Shown here: positions 18,192 through 26,799 of the stretch, one piece after another
How the letters are laid out: every line of letters starts with the position of its first letter
Position numbering within the stretch: the stretch's first letter is position 1
Source: Bacillota bacterium
GTDB lineage: Bacteria > Bacillota > Clostridia > Acetivibrionales > DSM-1351
Direction of reading: 5' to 3'
Assembly (NCBI GenBank): GCA_023444055.1
Contig: JAEZRV010000035.1
Location: forward strand, 51,333-115,332
DNA length: 64,000 nucleotides
The notes under the pieces: generated by a model
What the model was told of the DNA's origin: nothing
Databases searched by the model: none
What the model saw: only the letters and a program-made list of their open reading frames with translations
Position numbers and translations under genes: made by a program

Positions 18192-19088
18192 TTGAGTTTA
18201 ATAGTTGAAAATGTATCCAAATCTTTTGGTGAGAAACTTGTAGTTAATAATATTAGTTTACAAATGAAGGAGCCAGGAGTTTTCGGGTTATTGGGGACAA
18301 ATGGAGCGGGGAAAACCACAACGATTAGAATGATTTTAAACATTGTTAAAAAGGATAGCGGTAATATTAAATGGTGCGATGAGCCTACCGCTGAGCAAGT
18401 CACAAAGTTTGGGTATCTTCCAGAGGAAAGAGGACTTTACCCAAAAGTTAAGGTTATCGAACAGCTGATGTATTTTGCTAGACTAAGAGGAGTAAAAACT
18501 GAAAAGTCAAAGAAAGATATAGATTATTGGCTCAAAAGGCTAGATGCCAGTCAGTATGCAAACATGCAGGCTGAAAAGCTATCAAAGGGAAACCAGCAGA
18601 AGATTCAATTTATAGCGACAATTATTCATGACCCTGAGCTTATATTTATGGATGAACCATTCAGTGGATTAGATCCGGTTAATACTGAGCTTTTTAAGGG
18701 AGTAATATATGAACTTATTGATAGGAAAAAATACATAATAATGTCTAGCCACCAAATGTCTACTGTTGAAGAGTTCTGCAAAGAAATACTAATAATCAAA
18801 AATGGAAATACGGTACTTAGTGGCAACCTTAAAGATATTAAGCGCAGCTATGGCAGAAGCAATCTAGTGCTGAATTGCGAAGGAAATATTACTGAATTAG
18901 CTGCTGAACAGGGAATTACAAATATTAGTAAAAATGCTACAGGCTACGAACTTAAGATATCAAACGAAGAACAGGCTTATAAATTGCTAGAAAAAATACT
19001 AAGTAAAAGATACATGCTAGATAAGTTTGAAATACGTGAACCCTCATTACATGAGATATTTATTGAAAAGGTAGGTGAAGCAAAATGA
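18192..19088 (+). CDS. ABC transporter ATP-binding protein (NatA-like)
   Basis: The 298-residue nucleotide-binding subunit has Walker A GTNGAGKT near residues 35-42, the signature LSKGNQQKIQ near 138, and Walker B LIFMDEPFSGLDP, then the H-loop SSHQM. The C-terminal extension is typical of NatA-type exporters. The TTG at 18192 was chosen because GGAGAGGTG lies about six bases before it; an upstream GTG at 18183 would fall inside that site. It overlaps the permease gene by ATGA, so the two are translationally coupled. Export of sodium, drug or peptide is possible. Confidence 0.93.
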   Translation: MSLIVENVSKSFGEKLVVNNISLQMKEPGVFGLLGTNGAGKTTTIRMILNIVKKDSGNIKWCDEPTAEQVTKFGYLPEERGLYPKVKVIEQLMYFARLRGVKTEKSKKDIDYWLKRLDASQYANMQAEKLSKGNQQKIQFIATIIHDPELIFMDEPFSGLDPVNTELFKGVIYELIDRKKYIIMSSHQMSTVEEFCKEILIIKNGNTVLSGNLKDIKRSYGRSNLVLNCEGNITELAAEQGITNISKNATGYELKISNEEQAYKLLEKILSKRYMLDKFEIREPSLHEIFIEKVGEAK

Positions 19089-20338
19089 GAGATTTTTTAG
19101 AGGTGTTTAAATATACTTTCAAAGAGAACATAAAGAAGAAAGCTTTTATAATATCAACCATAGTCATTTTAGTATTAGTAATAGGTGTAATGCTTATACC
19201 AGCCATTGTTACAGAAGTTCAGTCTAAAGATGACAAAATAGAAAGCAGCGGAAAAGTTGTTGACAAAAGTATTATATATTTAATAGACAACAGCGGATAT
19301 TTTAAGGATAACTTACAGGATATTAATAAGCAATTCCCGGGTTATGAATTAAAAATAGAAGAAAAGGACAAAATTGAAAGTCTGAAGTCTGATATTAAGG
19401 ATAATGGAAAGAGTTTTCTTATAGTTGCAAATATGGAAAGTGATGCTCTAAAATTTGACTGTTTTACGAAACAATATGATGAAGGACCTAGCCAAAGTGA
19501 AATTAGTAAAGCATTCAAAAAAATATATTCAACAGATGTTTTAAAACTGTATAATGTACCTGATGCAACTATTTCGAAGCTGTTTGACGATTTACTTGTT
19601 AATGTCAATGAATTAGGAAAAAGTAAGTGGGGAGGATATTTTGCAAGCATATTTATAGGCATGCTGCTGTTTCTTGCAATATACTTTTGCGGATATGGAA
19701 TTTCGATGTCGGTTGCATCAGAAAAAACTTCCAGAGTAATGGAAATACTTATTACCTCAGTTAAGCCTTCAAAAATAATACTTGGAAAAACGGCAGGAAT
19801 GGGTGTTTTAGAACTATTTCAAATTTTGCTGATTATGTTTGTTGGAGTTGTTACTTATAAGCTATCTTTTCCGACTGATTTCTCTTTAGGCGGCATGAAA
19901 TTGGAATTATCGGCTTTCACACCATTTACTTTAACGATGATAATAATCTATTTTATTCTAGGATACACACTGTATTCACTAATGTTTGCGGTAGTTGGGG
20001 CAACTGTAAGCAAGACTGAGGATTTGAATTCTGCTATGATGCCAATGTCCTTTGTTTCCATAATTTCCTTTTATTTTTCATATGGTACATTTGTTGTACC
20101 TGACAGTACAGCAGCAAAAATAGCATCGTTTGTACCTTTTACATCACCTTATTCAATTCCATCAAGGCTAATTTCAACTACAGTGCCAATTTGGGAGATA
20201 TTAGTTTCACTGTGTATAATTGCAGTTACAAATGTAATAGTAGGAATAATGTCAATAAAGCTGTATTCTTTTGCTGTTTTGCATTACGGTGATAGGCTAA
20301 AGCTAAGTACATTATTTAAAATTTCAAAAGAAAATTAA
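19085..20338 (+). CDS. ABC-2 type permease (NatB-like)
   Basis: The 417-residue membrane subunit pairs with the ATPase at 18192. It has one N-terminal membrane segment (AFIISTIVILVLVIGVMLIP), a long extracytoplasmic loop of about 140 residues, and then a cluster of five or six membrane segments. The SEKTSRVMEILITSVKP motif is characteristic of NatB/YhaP-type ABC-2 permeases. Its start overlaps the stop of the ATPase gene. No regulator lies beside the pair. Confidence 0.93.
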   Translation: MRDFLEVFKYTFKENIKKKAFIISTIVILVLVIGVMLIPAIVTEVQSKDDKIESSGKVVDKSIIYLIDNSGYFKDNLQDINKQFPGYELKIEEKDKIESLKSDIKDNGKSFLIVANMESDALKFDCFTKQYDEGPSQSEISKAFKKIYSTDVLKLYNVPDATISKLFDDLLVNVNELGKSKWGGYFASIFIGMLLFLAIYFCGYGISMSVASEKTSRVMEILITSVKPSKIILGKTAGMGVLELFQILLIMFVGVVTYKLSFPTDFSLGGMKLELSAFTPFTLTMIIIYFILGYTLYSLMFAVVGATVSKTEDLNSAMMPMSFVSIISFYFSYGTFVVPDSTAAKIASFVPFTSPYSIPSRLISTTVPIWEILVSLCIIAVTNVIVGIMSIKLYSFAVLHYGDRLKLSTLFKISKEN

Positions 20339-20433
20339 GAACAGAGTGCGACTATTTTAGTATTGTTATTGTGCACGTTCTGAATCTATGGTAGATAAAA
20401 TAGTTGTACAGTTTAAAGGATTTTAATATTAGG

Positions 20434-20548
20434 CTTCTAAGTGACGATTTGGTTGAAATCAAAATATAATGGTATTAGAAAACAATACCATGTTTTAGAA
20501 AGTCAATAATTAGGTGATTTGATTTGTTTGACTTTTGCCACTTAGGAG
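20434..20548 (+). promoter_or_regulatory. Possible structured leader enclosing the manA ribosome binding site
   Basis: CTTCTAAGTG (20434-20443) can pair with CACTTAGGAG (20539-20548), ten pairs with one wobble. The right arm contains the manA ribosome binding site TAGGAG. Inside lie three hairpins: GATTT/AAATC (20446-20460), ATGGTATT/AATACCAT (20469-20491) and AAAGTCA/TGACTTT (20499-20535). Together they make a four-way junction that would hide the ribosome binding site. No known riboswitch class was recognised, and in AT-rich DNA this may arise by chance. Confidence 0.4.
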
Positions 20549-20554
20549 TATGAT

Positions 20555-21604
20555 ATGTATTATCCAATTAAGTTTAAACCAGTTTACAAAGACTATATTT
20601 GGGGAGGCCGCTATTTTGAAAAATTGGATAGAGAACTTCCTGACGGCACCGTAGCAGAAAGTTGGGAACTATCTTGTCACAAAAACGGTTTGAGCGTTGT
20701 ATCAAATGGGGAACATTCGGGTAAGACACTTACTGAAATAATAAAAGCTGATTCTATAAATATTTTGGGTAAAAAATTCCCTGTAGATTGTAAAGAGATA
20801 CCGCTGCTAATTAAACTTATAGATGCAAATGACAGGCTTTCTGTACAGGTACATTGTGAGGATAATTATGCAGCAGTGTATGAGGGTAGCTCGGGGAAAA
20901 ATGAGATGTGGTATATAATGGACGTACAGCCAGAAGCTAAACTTGTAGCAGGTCTTAAGCCAGAAGTAACCAGAGAAGAGTTTGATAAGGCAATAAGAGA
21001 AAACAGGATTGAAGATTGTCTTCAGAATATCGAAGTAAAACCTGGAGATGTTATCAATATTCCCGCTGGATTAGTCCATGCAATAGGAGCTGGAATAGTA
21101 ATAGCGGAAATACAGCAATGTTCGGATACTACCTACAGAGTTTTTGATTATAACAGGGTTGACAATAACGGTGCTTGTCGACCATTACATTTGCAGAAGG
21201 CTTTTGATGTAATAAAATTTGATGCAGCTTCTAGAAATGCCAAGTGTGAGGGAATAGATATAAAAGTAAATGAAAGCTGCAGTAAAACTATTTTTTTGGC
21301 TAATAAGTATTTTGCTTGTGAGCGTTTTGATGTTAAGGGTAGTTTTTCGGATAGTTGTGATGGCAGTAAATTTTATGTTTACATTTGTATTGAGGGTCAA
21401 GGAGATATTAAAACAGATAATATGACAGTTGATTTTAAAGCAGGAGAGACTGTTTTTTTGCCTGCTGCGCTTGGCAAATACAAATTGACAGGGCAATTTA
21501 AAGTATTAAAAACCTATGTTCCAGATTTTATTAATGATATTGTTGAACCTATGCGTAAGGCTGGATGTACTGACGAAGAAATTTTTCGTGTATTGAACTA
21601 TTGA
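20555..21604 (+). CDS. manA: Mannose-6-phosphate isomerase, class I
   Basis: The enzyme interconverts mannose-6-phosphate and fructose-6-phosphate, feeding mannose into glycolysis or supplying mannose for glycans. The 349-residue protein has the cupin-type zinc site: Gln98 and His100 in SVQVHCED, Glu117 in KNEMWY, and His175 in AGLVHAIG. The Arg-containing YRVFDYNR motif follows. The length matches the short Gram-positive ManA class. The ribosome binding site TAGGAG lies six bases before the ATG and is part of the structure at 20434-20548. Confidence 0.95.
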   Translation: MYYPIKFKPVYKDYIWGGRYFEKLDRELPDGTVAESWELSCHKNGLSVVSNGEHSGKTLTEIIKADSINILGKKFPVDCKEIPLLIKLIDANDRLSVQVHCEDNYAAVYEGSSGKNEMWYIMDVQPEAKLVAGLKPEVTREEFDKAIRENRIEDCLQNIEVKPGDVINIPAGLVHAIGAGIVIAEIQQCSDTTYRVFDYNRVDNNGACRPLHLQKAFDVIKFDAASRNAKCEGIDIKVNESCSKTIFLANKYFACERFDVKGSFSDSCDGSKFYVYICIEGQGDIKTDNMTVDFKAGETVFLPAALGKYKLTGQFKVLKTYVPDFINDIVEPMRKAGCTDEEIFRVLNY

Positions 21605-22148
21605 GGATAAAAGCCCTCTTGTTCTTAGAAAAATCAGACTAACATATTATTGCATTGAAAAATTGACATTTTTTTTAGTGCACAGTATTGTAATAGAATC
21701 AGAAAATAAATAAAAATATTCGATATATTTACATGAATGTATTTATTATATGTAAATATACCTTAACACAACGGAACGGAAAAGGAAATGTACATGATAT
21801 TTGACACATATATGTAATTATTGTACAATAGCAATAACATTATGGTTGTAATGTTTCCATTATATTTCGATGAATTTTTTACTTGCAGTTAATTAGACTC
21901 ACGAAGGTAAATATTAGTACCCTTTTTGGGTCTATTATTATATTGACAATAATAAAAAATGTCGATTATAAACTAAAAACTTTTTAATCGGTTGTAAAAA
22001 AATATTGAATTCTTGTTTTTATAAAAATATAATATAAATAATATTATATGAATTGGTATTATAACTTATGAGCTGTAGTATTATAAAAATAGGTTTAAAT
22101 GTTAATATTAATAAATAAATTAACTTACTTGATTAGGAGCATATACGC
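21605..22148. promoter_or_regulatory. Intergenic region with a sigma-A-type promoter near 21943-21972
   Basis: The 544 bases are very AT-rich. TTGACA at 21943 and TATAAA at 21967, 18 bases apart, form a good promoter for the kinase gene starting at 22149; the leader would be about 170 bases. A small GAGG/CCTC hairpin directly after manA (21603-21618) may help end its transcription. Nothing else recognisable was seen. Confidence 0.5.
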
Positions 22149-23132
22149 ATGAGCAAGAGCAGTATAACAAAAGTAGCTATTTCAAATGATGATATAATAA
22201 ATATGGTCAAAAAGGCATTTGGAGAAGATACAACTATAAATAAAATAACAGAAATAAAACAAGGCTTTTTTAATTTAGCTTATTGTTTGACAATACAGGG
22301 AAATCATAAAATTGTTCTTAAAGTATCACCTCCAAAGCATGTAAAAGTAATGAGATACGAGAAAGACATTATGGAAAATGAGATAGAGGTTCTCAATAAG
22401 ATAAATTCCACAATAGATATACCAGTTGCAAAAGTCTTGAACTATGACTGCGATAAGGACATTATTGAAAATGAATATTTTTTCATGGATTTTATACAAG
22501 GCACACCTCTAGACAATGTTTATGATGAGTTTAATGAAAAACAAAGAAACTCTATATCATCTGATCTTGGAAAATATGTCAAACAGATTACCAGTATTAA
22601 ATCTGATTTTTTTGGTGACATAACCAAAAAAGAAAAGCAGTTTAGTACATGGAGTGAAGCTTTTTTGTTCATGATAAAGGAGTTATTAGATGATGCTAGG
22701 GACATAAGGCTGAAATTACCTTATGAATATAATGCTATTTACCATTTGATTGAAAGATATAGTGGCATTTTGGATAAGGTAGAAAAAGCTTCTTTGGTGC
22801 ATAAGGATTTGTGGAAAGGAAATATTTTTGTTGATCCGCAAAATCCACAAATAACGGCTATTCTTGACTTTGAACGGGCAATTTACGGAGATGCTTTATT
22901 AGAACCAGTATGTGGTTCTCTTTTGCATGATACAGCGTTTATGAATAGTTTCATTGGTAGGACATATTTAGAAGATGATGAAAAAATCCGTGCAGTTATT
23001 TATAGTGTATATACATTCCTTATTATGGTTTTAGAATGCTCATTTAGACAATATCCATGGGAAAACAGTGATAAATGGGCAAGGAAACAACTTACTGATG
23101 CATTGGAAGAATTAATGAATTATACTGTTTAG
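22149..23132 (+). CDS. Phosphotransferase of the aminoglycoside/choline kinase (APH) family
   Basis: The 327-residue protein has a protein-kinase-like fold. The N-lobe has QGFFNLAYCLT and a Lys in IVLKVSPP. The catalytic loop is LVHKDLWKGNIFV near residue 217, with Lys in place of the more usual Gly after His. The metal-binding loop is ILDFERAIYGD. It probably phosphorylates a small hydroxylated metabolite; the substrate is unknown and antibiotic resistance should not be assumed. It starts 10 bases after a TTAGGAG ribosome binding site. Confidence 0.88.
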   Translation: MSKSSITKVAISNDDIINMVKKAFGEDTTINKITEIKQGFFNLAYCLTIQGNHKIVLKVSPPKHVKVMRYEKDIMENEIEVLNKINSTIDIPVAKVLNYDCDKDIIENEYFFMDFIQGTPLDNVYDEFNEKQRNSISSDLGKYVKQITSIKSDFFGDITKKEKQFSTWSEAFLFMIKELLDDARDIRLKLPYEYNAIYHLIERYSGILDKVEKASLVHKDLWKGNIFVDPQNPQITAILDFERAIYGDALLEPVCGSLLHDTAFMNSFIGRTYLEDDEKIRAVIYSVYTFLIMVLECSFRQYPWENSDKWARKQLTDALEELMNYTV

Positions 23133-23236
23133 TTTCAAATACTTTTTTAAAGCGGTATGAAATATGTAGAAGTATACTAATAAGAACTCAAAACTTATTG
23201 AACATAACTTGTATTGGAGAAGCTGGATTAATACTT

Positions 23237-24184
23237 ATGAATAATATAATGATGATTTCACACTTAAAATATTTCGAGATTTTATATTTTTTAGCAGGTA
23301 AGTTAGTAGATATTATTCCTAATTTCTCAATAAAAATTTATAATAAAGCATTAAGTGTATATTTAAAAAATGGGTTGAATATAGATTTTATTGGAATTTT
23401 GCTAGATATAGCTATAAATCTTGATATTTTAGGAAGGAAAGATGAAGCTATATTGGTTTACAAAAAAGCTATAGAAATAAATCCTTTAGAGGCTAGAGCA
23501 TACTACGGTTTGGCAATTATATATGATGACTTGAAAGATTTTGAAAATGCTGTAAAATTATACGAGAGAGCAATTGAAATAGACCCAGAGTATGCAGAGG
23601 CATACTTTTTCTTGGCAAATGTCTTAGATGAAAGCGGCGAAAAGGAGAAAGCTGCAGAATATTATGAAAAGGCAGCTAAAATAGAGCCAGATCACTTTTG
23701 GGCATATAATAATCTCGCTGCTGTATATGAGGATTTAGGTAAATATGATAAAGCGTTAACTACAATAAGAAAAGGTCTTGAGCTTGAGCCTAATAACTAT
23801 AGAGCATTGTTTAATGCAGGAGTTATTATGAATAAACTTGGATACTCAAACAAGGCGAAAGACTATTATATTAAATCTATTGTTCAAAACTCTAAATATT
23901 CGTATACGTATCTAAATTTATCAATTGTTTATTTAGAAGAAAATGATTATCAAAATGCCATTGATATAATATCAAAAGGCATTAGAAACTGCCCTAAAAC
24001 TTCGTTTTTATATTATAATAGAGCTTGTTTTTATGTGCGTCTAGGGGAACTAGATTTGGCTATTCGGGATTTATTTACTGCGATTAATTTGAGCAAAGAG
24101 CTTGAGGAATATATGAAGAAGGATAAAGAACTAGATCCGCTCAGGGATATGGAGCGATACAAAAAGCGGTTTGGAATTTTATAA
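23237..24184 (+). CDS. Tetratricopeptide repeat (TPR) protein
   Basis: The protein of about 315 residues has six or more TPR units, such as AYYGLAIIYDDLKDFENAVKLYERAIEIDP and the units after it, with the usual 34-residue spacing. TPRs form superhelical scaffolds for protein-protein contact. The N-terminal 45 residues are hydrophobic (YFEILYFLAGKLVDIIPNF) but do not form a clear signal peptide. The start is uncertain: the ATG at 23237 is the first plausible one and has only a distant GGAG. It lies just before topB, with no evident functional link. Confidence 0.82.
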   Translation: MNNIMMISHLKYFEILYFLAGKLVDIIPNFSIKIYNKALSVYLKNGLNIDFIGILLDIAINLDILGRKDEAILVYKKAIEINPLEARAYYGLAIIYDDLKDFENAVKLYERAIEIDPEYAEAYFFLANVLDESGEKEKAAEYYEKAAKIEPDHFWAYNNLAAVYEDLGKYDKALTTIRKGLELEPNNYRALFNAGVIMNKLGYSNKAKDYYIKSIVQNSKYSYTYLNLSIVYLEENDYQNAIDIISKGIRNCPKTSFLYYNRACFYVRLGELDLAIRDLFTAINLSKELEEYMKKDKELDPLRDMERYKKRFGIL

Positions 24185-24258
24185 CACATAATTGCACTAC
24201 ATAATATTATTTACACGGCAATAATACAAATGGAATGTTTAGAGGAGAGTTATTTTTA

Positions 24259-26427
24259 ATGGGAAGAATTTTAGTTTTAGCTGAAAAACCATCGGTAGCA
24301 AGGGACTTAGCGAAGGTACTTAATTGCAATCAAAATGCTAACGGTTACATTATGGGTTCGAAATATATAGTTACTTGGGCTTTGGGACATTTGGTAACAC
24401 TTGCAGACCCAGAAGCTTATGGGAATAAGTATAAGTCATGGAATCTTGAAGACTTGCCAATGCTTCCGAATAAGATGGAGCTTGTAGTTATCAAACAGAC
24501 ATCAAAGCAATTTGGCGTTGTAAAAGGGCTTTTAAACAGAGCTGATGTGGACGAGCTTGTCATAGCTACAGATGCAGGTCGTGAGGGAGAGCTGGTTGCA
24601 AGATGGATTATCATGAAAGCAGGTTTTAAAAAGCCTATCAAACGTCTTTGGATTTCATCACAGACGGATAAAGCTATTAAAGAGGGATTTTCGCACCTAA
24701 AACCCGGCAGAGAATATGATAATTTGTTCTATTCGGCACAAAGCAGGTCTGAAGCTGATTGGTTAGTAGGTTTGAATGTAACTAGAGCACTTACCTGTAA
24801 ACACAATGCACAGCTTTCAGCAGGAAGAGTTCAGACACCTACATTAGCAATGATTGTGGCGCGGGAAGAGGAAATAAGAAAGTTCATTCCAAAGGATTTC
24901 TGGAGCATACAGGCTCAGTTTAATGGATTTAATATACAATGGCAGGAAAAGGCAACAAATCAGACTAGAACCTTCAGCAAGGAGCAGGCTGATAATGTAG
25001 TTAAGAAAATAACAGGGCAAATGGGTGAGGTAATAGAGGTAAAAAAGGAACTAAAAAGAGAGTTACCTCCACTAGCATACGATTTGACTGAACTTCAAAG
25101 GGATGCTAACCGCAAATATTCTTATTCTGCGAAGCAAACCTTAAATATTATGCAGAAGCTGTATGAAGCACATAAATTAGTAACATACCCTAGAACTGAC
25201 TCTCGCCACATTACTACAGATATTGTTCCAACGCTGACAGAGAGATTAAAGAGTATAGCTATAGGACCTTATTCTAAGCTAGTACAGGGCATTTTGAAAA
25301 ACAGGATAAACGTGACAAATCGTTTTGTGGACAATAGCAAGGTAACAGATCACCATGCAATTATTCCTACAGAGCAGTTTGTAAATTTATCGGCTTTAAG
25401 CTCAGAAGAGAGAAACATATATGATTTAATTGTCAAAAGATTTATTGCAGTATTGAGTGCATCATTTGAATATGAGCAGACTACAGTTAAACTCAATGTA
25501 AATGGAGAAACCTTTAATGCAAGGGGAAAGATTGTTAAGTCATGGGGCTGGAAATCTGTTTATGAAGGCTTTGGCAAGTTAGAGGAAGATACTGACGAAG
25601 ATGAAAATGACCAATCCTTGCCAGATATACAAAAAGGTTTGAAATCAAAGATTGTTTCACCACGAGCAGTAAACGGCAAAACAAAGCCGCCTGCAAGGTA
25701 TACAGAGGCAACATTATTATCAGCGATGGAGCACCCTGGTAAGTTTGTTGATAACAAAGAATTAAAGGAAACTCTTGAGAATACAAGTGGACTTGGAACT
25801 CCTGCAACAAGGGCTGATATTATTGAAAAGCTATTTAATACATTCTACATTGAGAGAAGGGGTAAGGAAATATACCCAACTTCTAAAGGAATTCAGCTCA
25901 TTGGATTGGTTCCAAAGGACTTAAAATCACCTGAGCTTACGGCTAAATGGGAACAGCAGCTTGCTATGATTAGCAAGGGCAGAGTTAATCCAAACACATT
26001 TGTAGGTGAAATGAAGACATATGCAACAAAGCTGGTTGGAGCGGTTATTGCCAACTCTGAGCAATTCAAACATGATAATGTAACTAGAGAAAAGTGCCCT
26101 GAGTGTGGCAAGTACATGCTTGATGTAAACGGCAAGAAGGGCAAAATGCTTGTGTGTCCAGACAGAGAGTGTGGGCATAGAAAAACTGTTACTGTGGTAT
26201 CCAATGCTAGATGCCCTGAGTGCCATAAGAAGATGGAAATACGTGGAGAGGGAGAGAAAAAGTCCTTCTATTGTGCATGCGGATACAGAGAAAAGCTGGA
26301 TGCTTTTAAACAACGTAAAGGTGAGCAGGTGAACAAAAAGGAAGTAACCCAATTCTTGAGACAGCAGGACGGGGGAGAGCCTATTAATTCAGCACTTGCA
26401 GATGCGTTGGCCAAGTGGGGGAAGTAG
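24259..26427 (+). CDS. topB: DNA topoisomerase III
   Basis: This type IA topoisomerase of 722 residues relaxes negative supercoils and decatenates DNA. It opens with the TOPRIM domain (ILVLAEKPSVARDLAKVL and ATDAGREGELVARW). The active-site tyrosine is Tyr310 in TYPRTDSRHI. The ACLTSAM-like ATLLSAMEHPG and GLGTPATRADIIEKL motifs follow. The C-terminus has two zinc-ribbon-like units (CPECGKYM...CPDRECGH and CPECHKKM...CACGY). The ATG at 24259 follows AGAGGAGAG; the in-frame ATG at 24235 has no ribosome binding site. Confidence 0.96.
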   Translation: MGRILVLAEKPSVARDLAKVLNCNQNANGYIMGSKYIVTWALGHLVTLADPEAYGNKYKSWNLEDLPMLPNKMELVVIKQTSKQFGVVKGLLNRADVDELVIATDAGREGELVARWIIMKAGFKKPIKRLWISSQTDKAIKEGFSHLKPGREYDNLFYSAQSRSEADWLVGLNVTRALTCKHNAQLSAGRVQTPTLAMIVAREEEIRKFIPKDFWSIQAQFNGFNIQWQEKATNQTRTFSKEQADNVVKKITGQMGEVIEVKKELKRELPPLAYDLTELQRDANRKYSYSAKQTLNIMQKLYEAHKLVTYPRTDSRHITTDIVPTLTERLKSIAIGPYSKLVQGILKNRINVTNRFVDNSKVTDHHAIIPTEQFVNLSALSSEERNIYDLIVKRFIAVLSASFEYEQTTVKLNVNGETFNARGKIVKSWGWKSVYEGFGKLEEDTDEDENDQSLPDIQKGLKSKIVSPRAVNGKTKPPARYTEATLLSAMEHPGKFVDNKELKETLENTSGLGTPATRADIIEKLFNTFYIERRGKEIYPTSKGIQLIGLVPKDLKSPELTAKWEQQLAMISKGRVNPNTFVGEMKTYATKLVGAVIANSEQFKHDNVTREKCPECGKYMLDVNGKKGKMLVCPDRECGHRKTVTVVSNARCPECHKKMEIRGEGEKKSFYCACGYREKLDAFKQRKGEQVNKKEVTQFLRQQDGGEPINSALADALAKWGK

Positions 26428-26468
26428 GACAGTTTCTAATTGGTCTTAGTGCCTATATTTTAATTTAA

Positions 26469-26561
26469 TACACTGACAAAATAGATCAGATCATTGAATT
26501 AAAGGGTGGCACATTGCCAACAGATGATGAATTGATTGAAACAAAGCTTGATGTCATATAA
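26469..26561 (+). pseudogene. Possible C-terminal gene remnant
   Basis: A 30-codon open stretch without a start codon reads DKIDQIIELKGGTLPTDDEL and ends ETKLDVI before TAA. Its composition looks like real protein, but I do not recognise the family. It may be the tail of a lost gene after topB. Confidence is low. Confidence 0.25.
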
Positions 26562-26584
26562 ATACATAAATCAAATTTAACTTT

Positions 26585-26618
26585 AGGGCTTCTCTCTGAA
26601 ATAATCAGGAGAAGCCTT
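26585..26618. terminator. Hairpin between topB and the glucosidase gene
   Basis: AGGGCTTCTCTCTGA pairs with TCAGGAGAAGCCTT around AATAA, about 13 pairs. The T-run is weak, so termination efficiency is uncertain. The rest of 26428-26799 is AT-rich and should hold the promoter of the next gene. Confidence 0.5.
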
Positions 26619-26799
26619 AAAATCTGTTACCTTAATAATATATTAAGTGGCTGAATAGTAATTTTTATATAAAAAAATTGTATATTTATTATCATTTAAC
26701 CTTGAATTTATATAGTACAATGGATAAAATATAAACAATTGGAAATAATTTCAATTGGATTAAAGCATTTACTATTATATTAAATTAAAGGGAGACACT

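Noticed and set aside
22149..23132. Aminoglycoside resistance gene
   Set aside because: The fold is APH-like, but many members phosphorylate metabolites; the catalytic loop differs from resistance enzymes and no resistance context is present.
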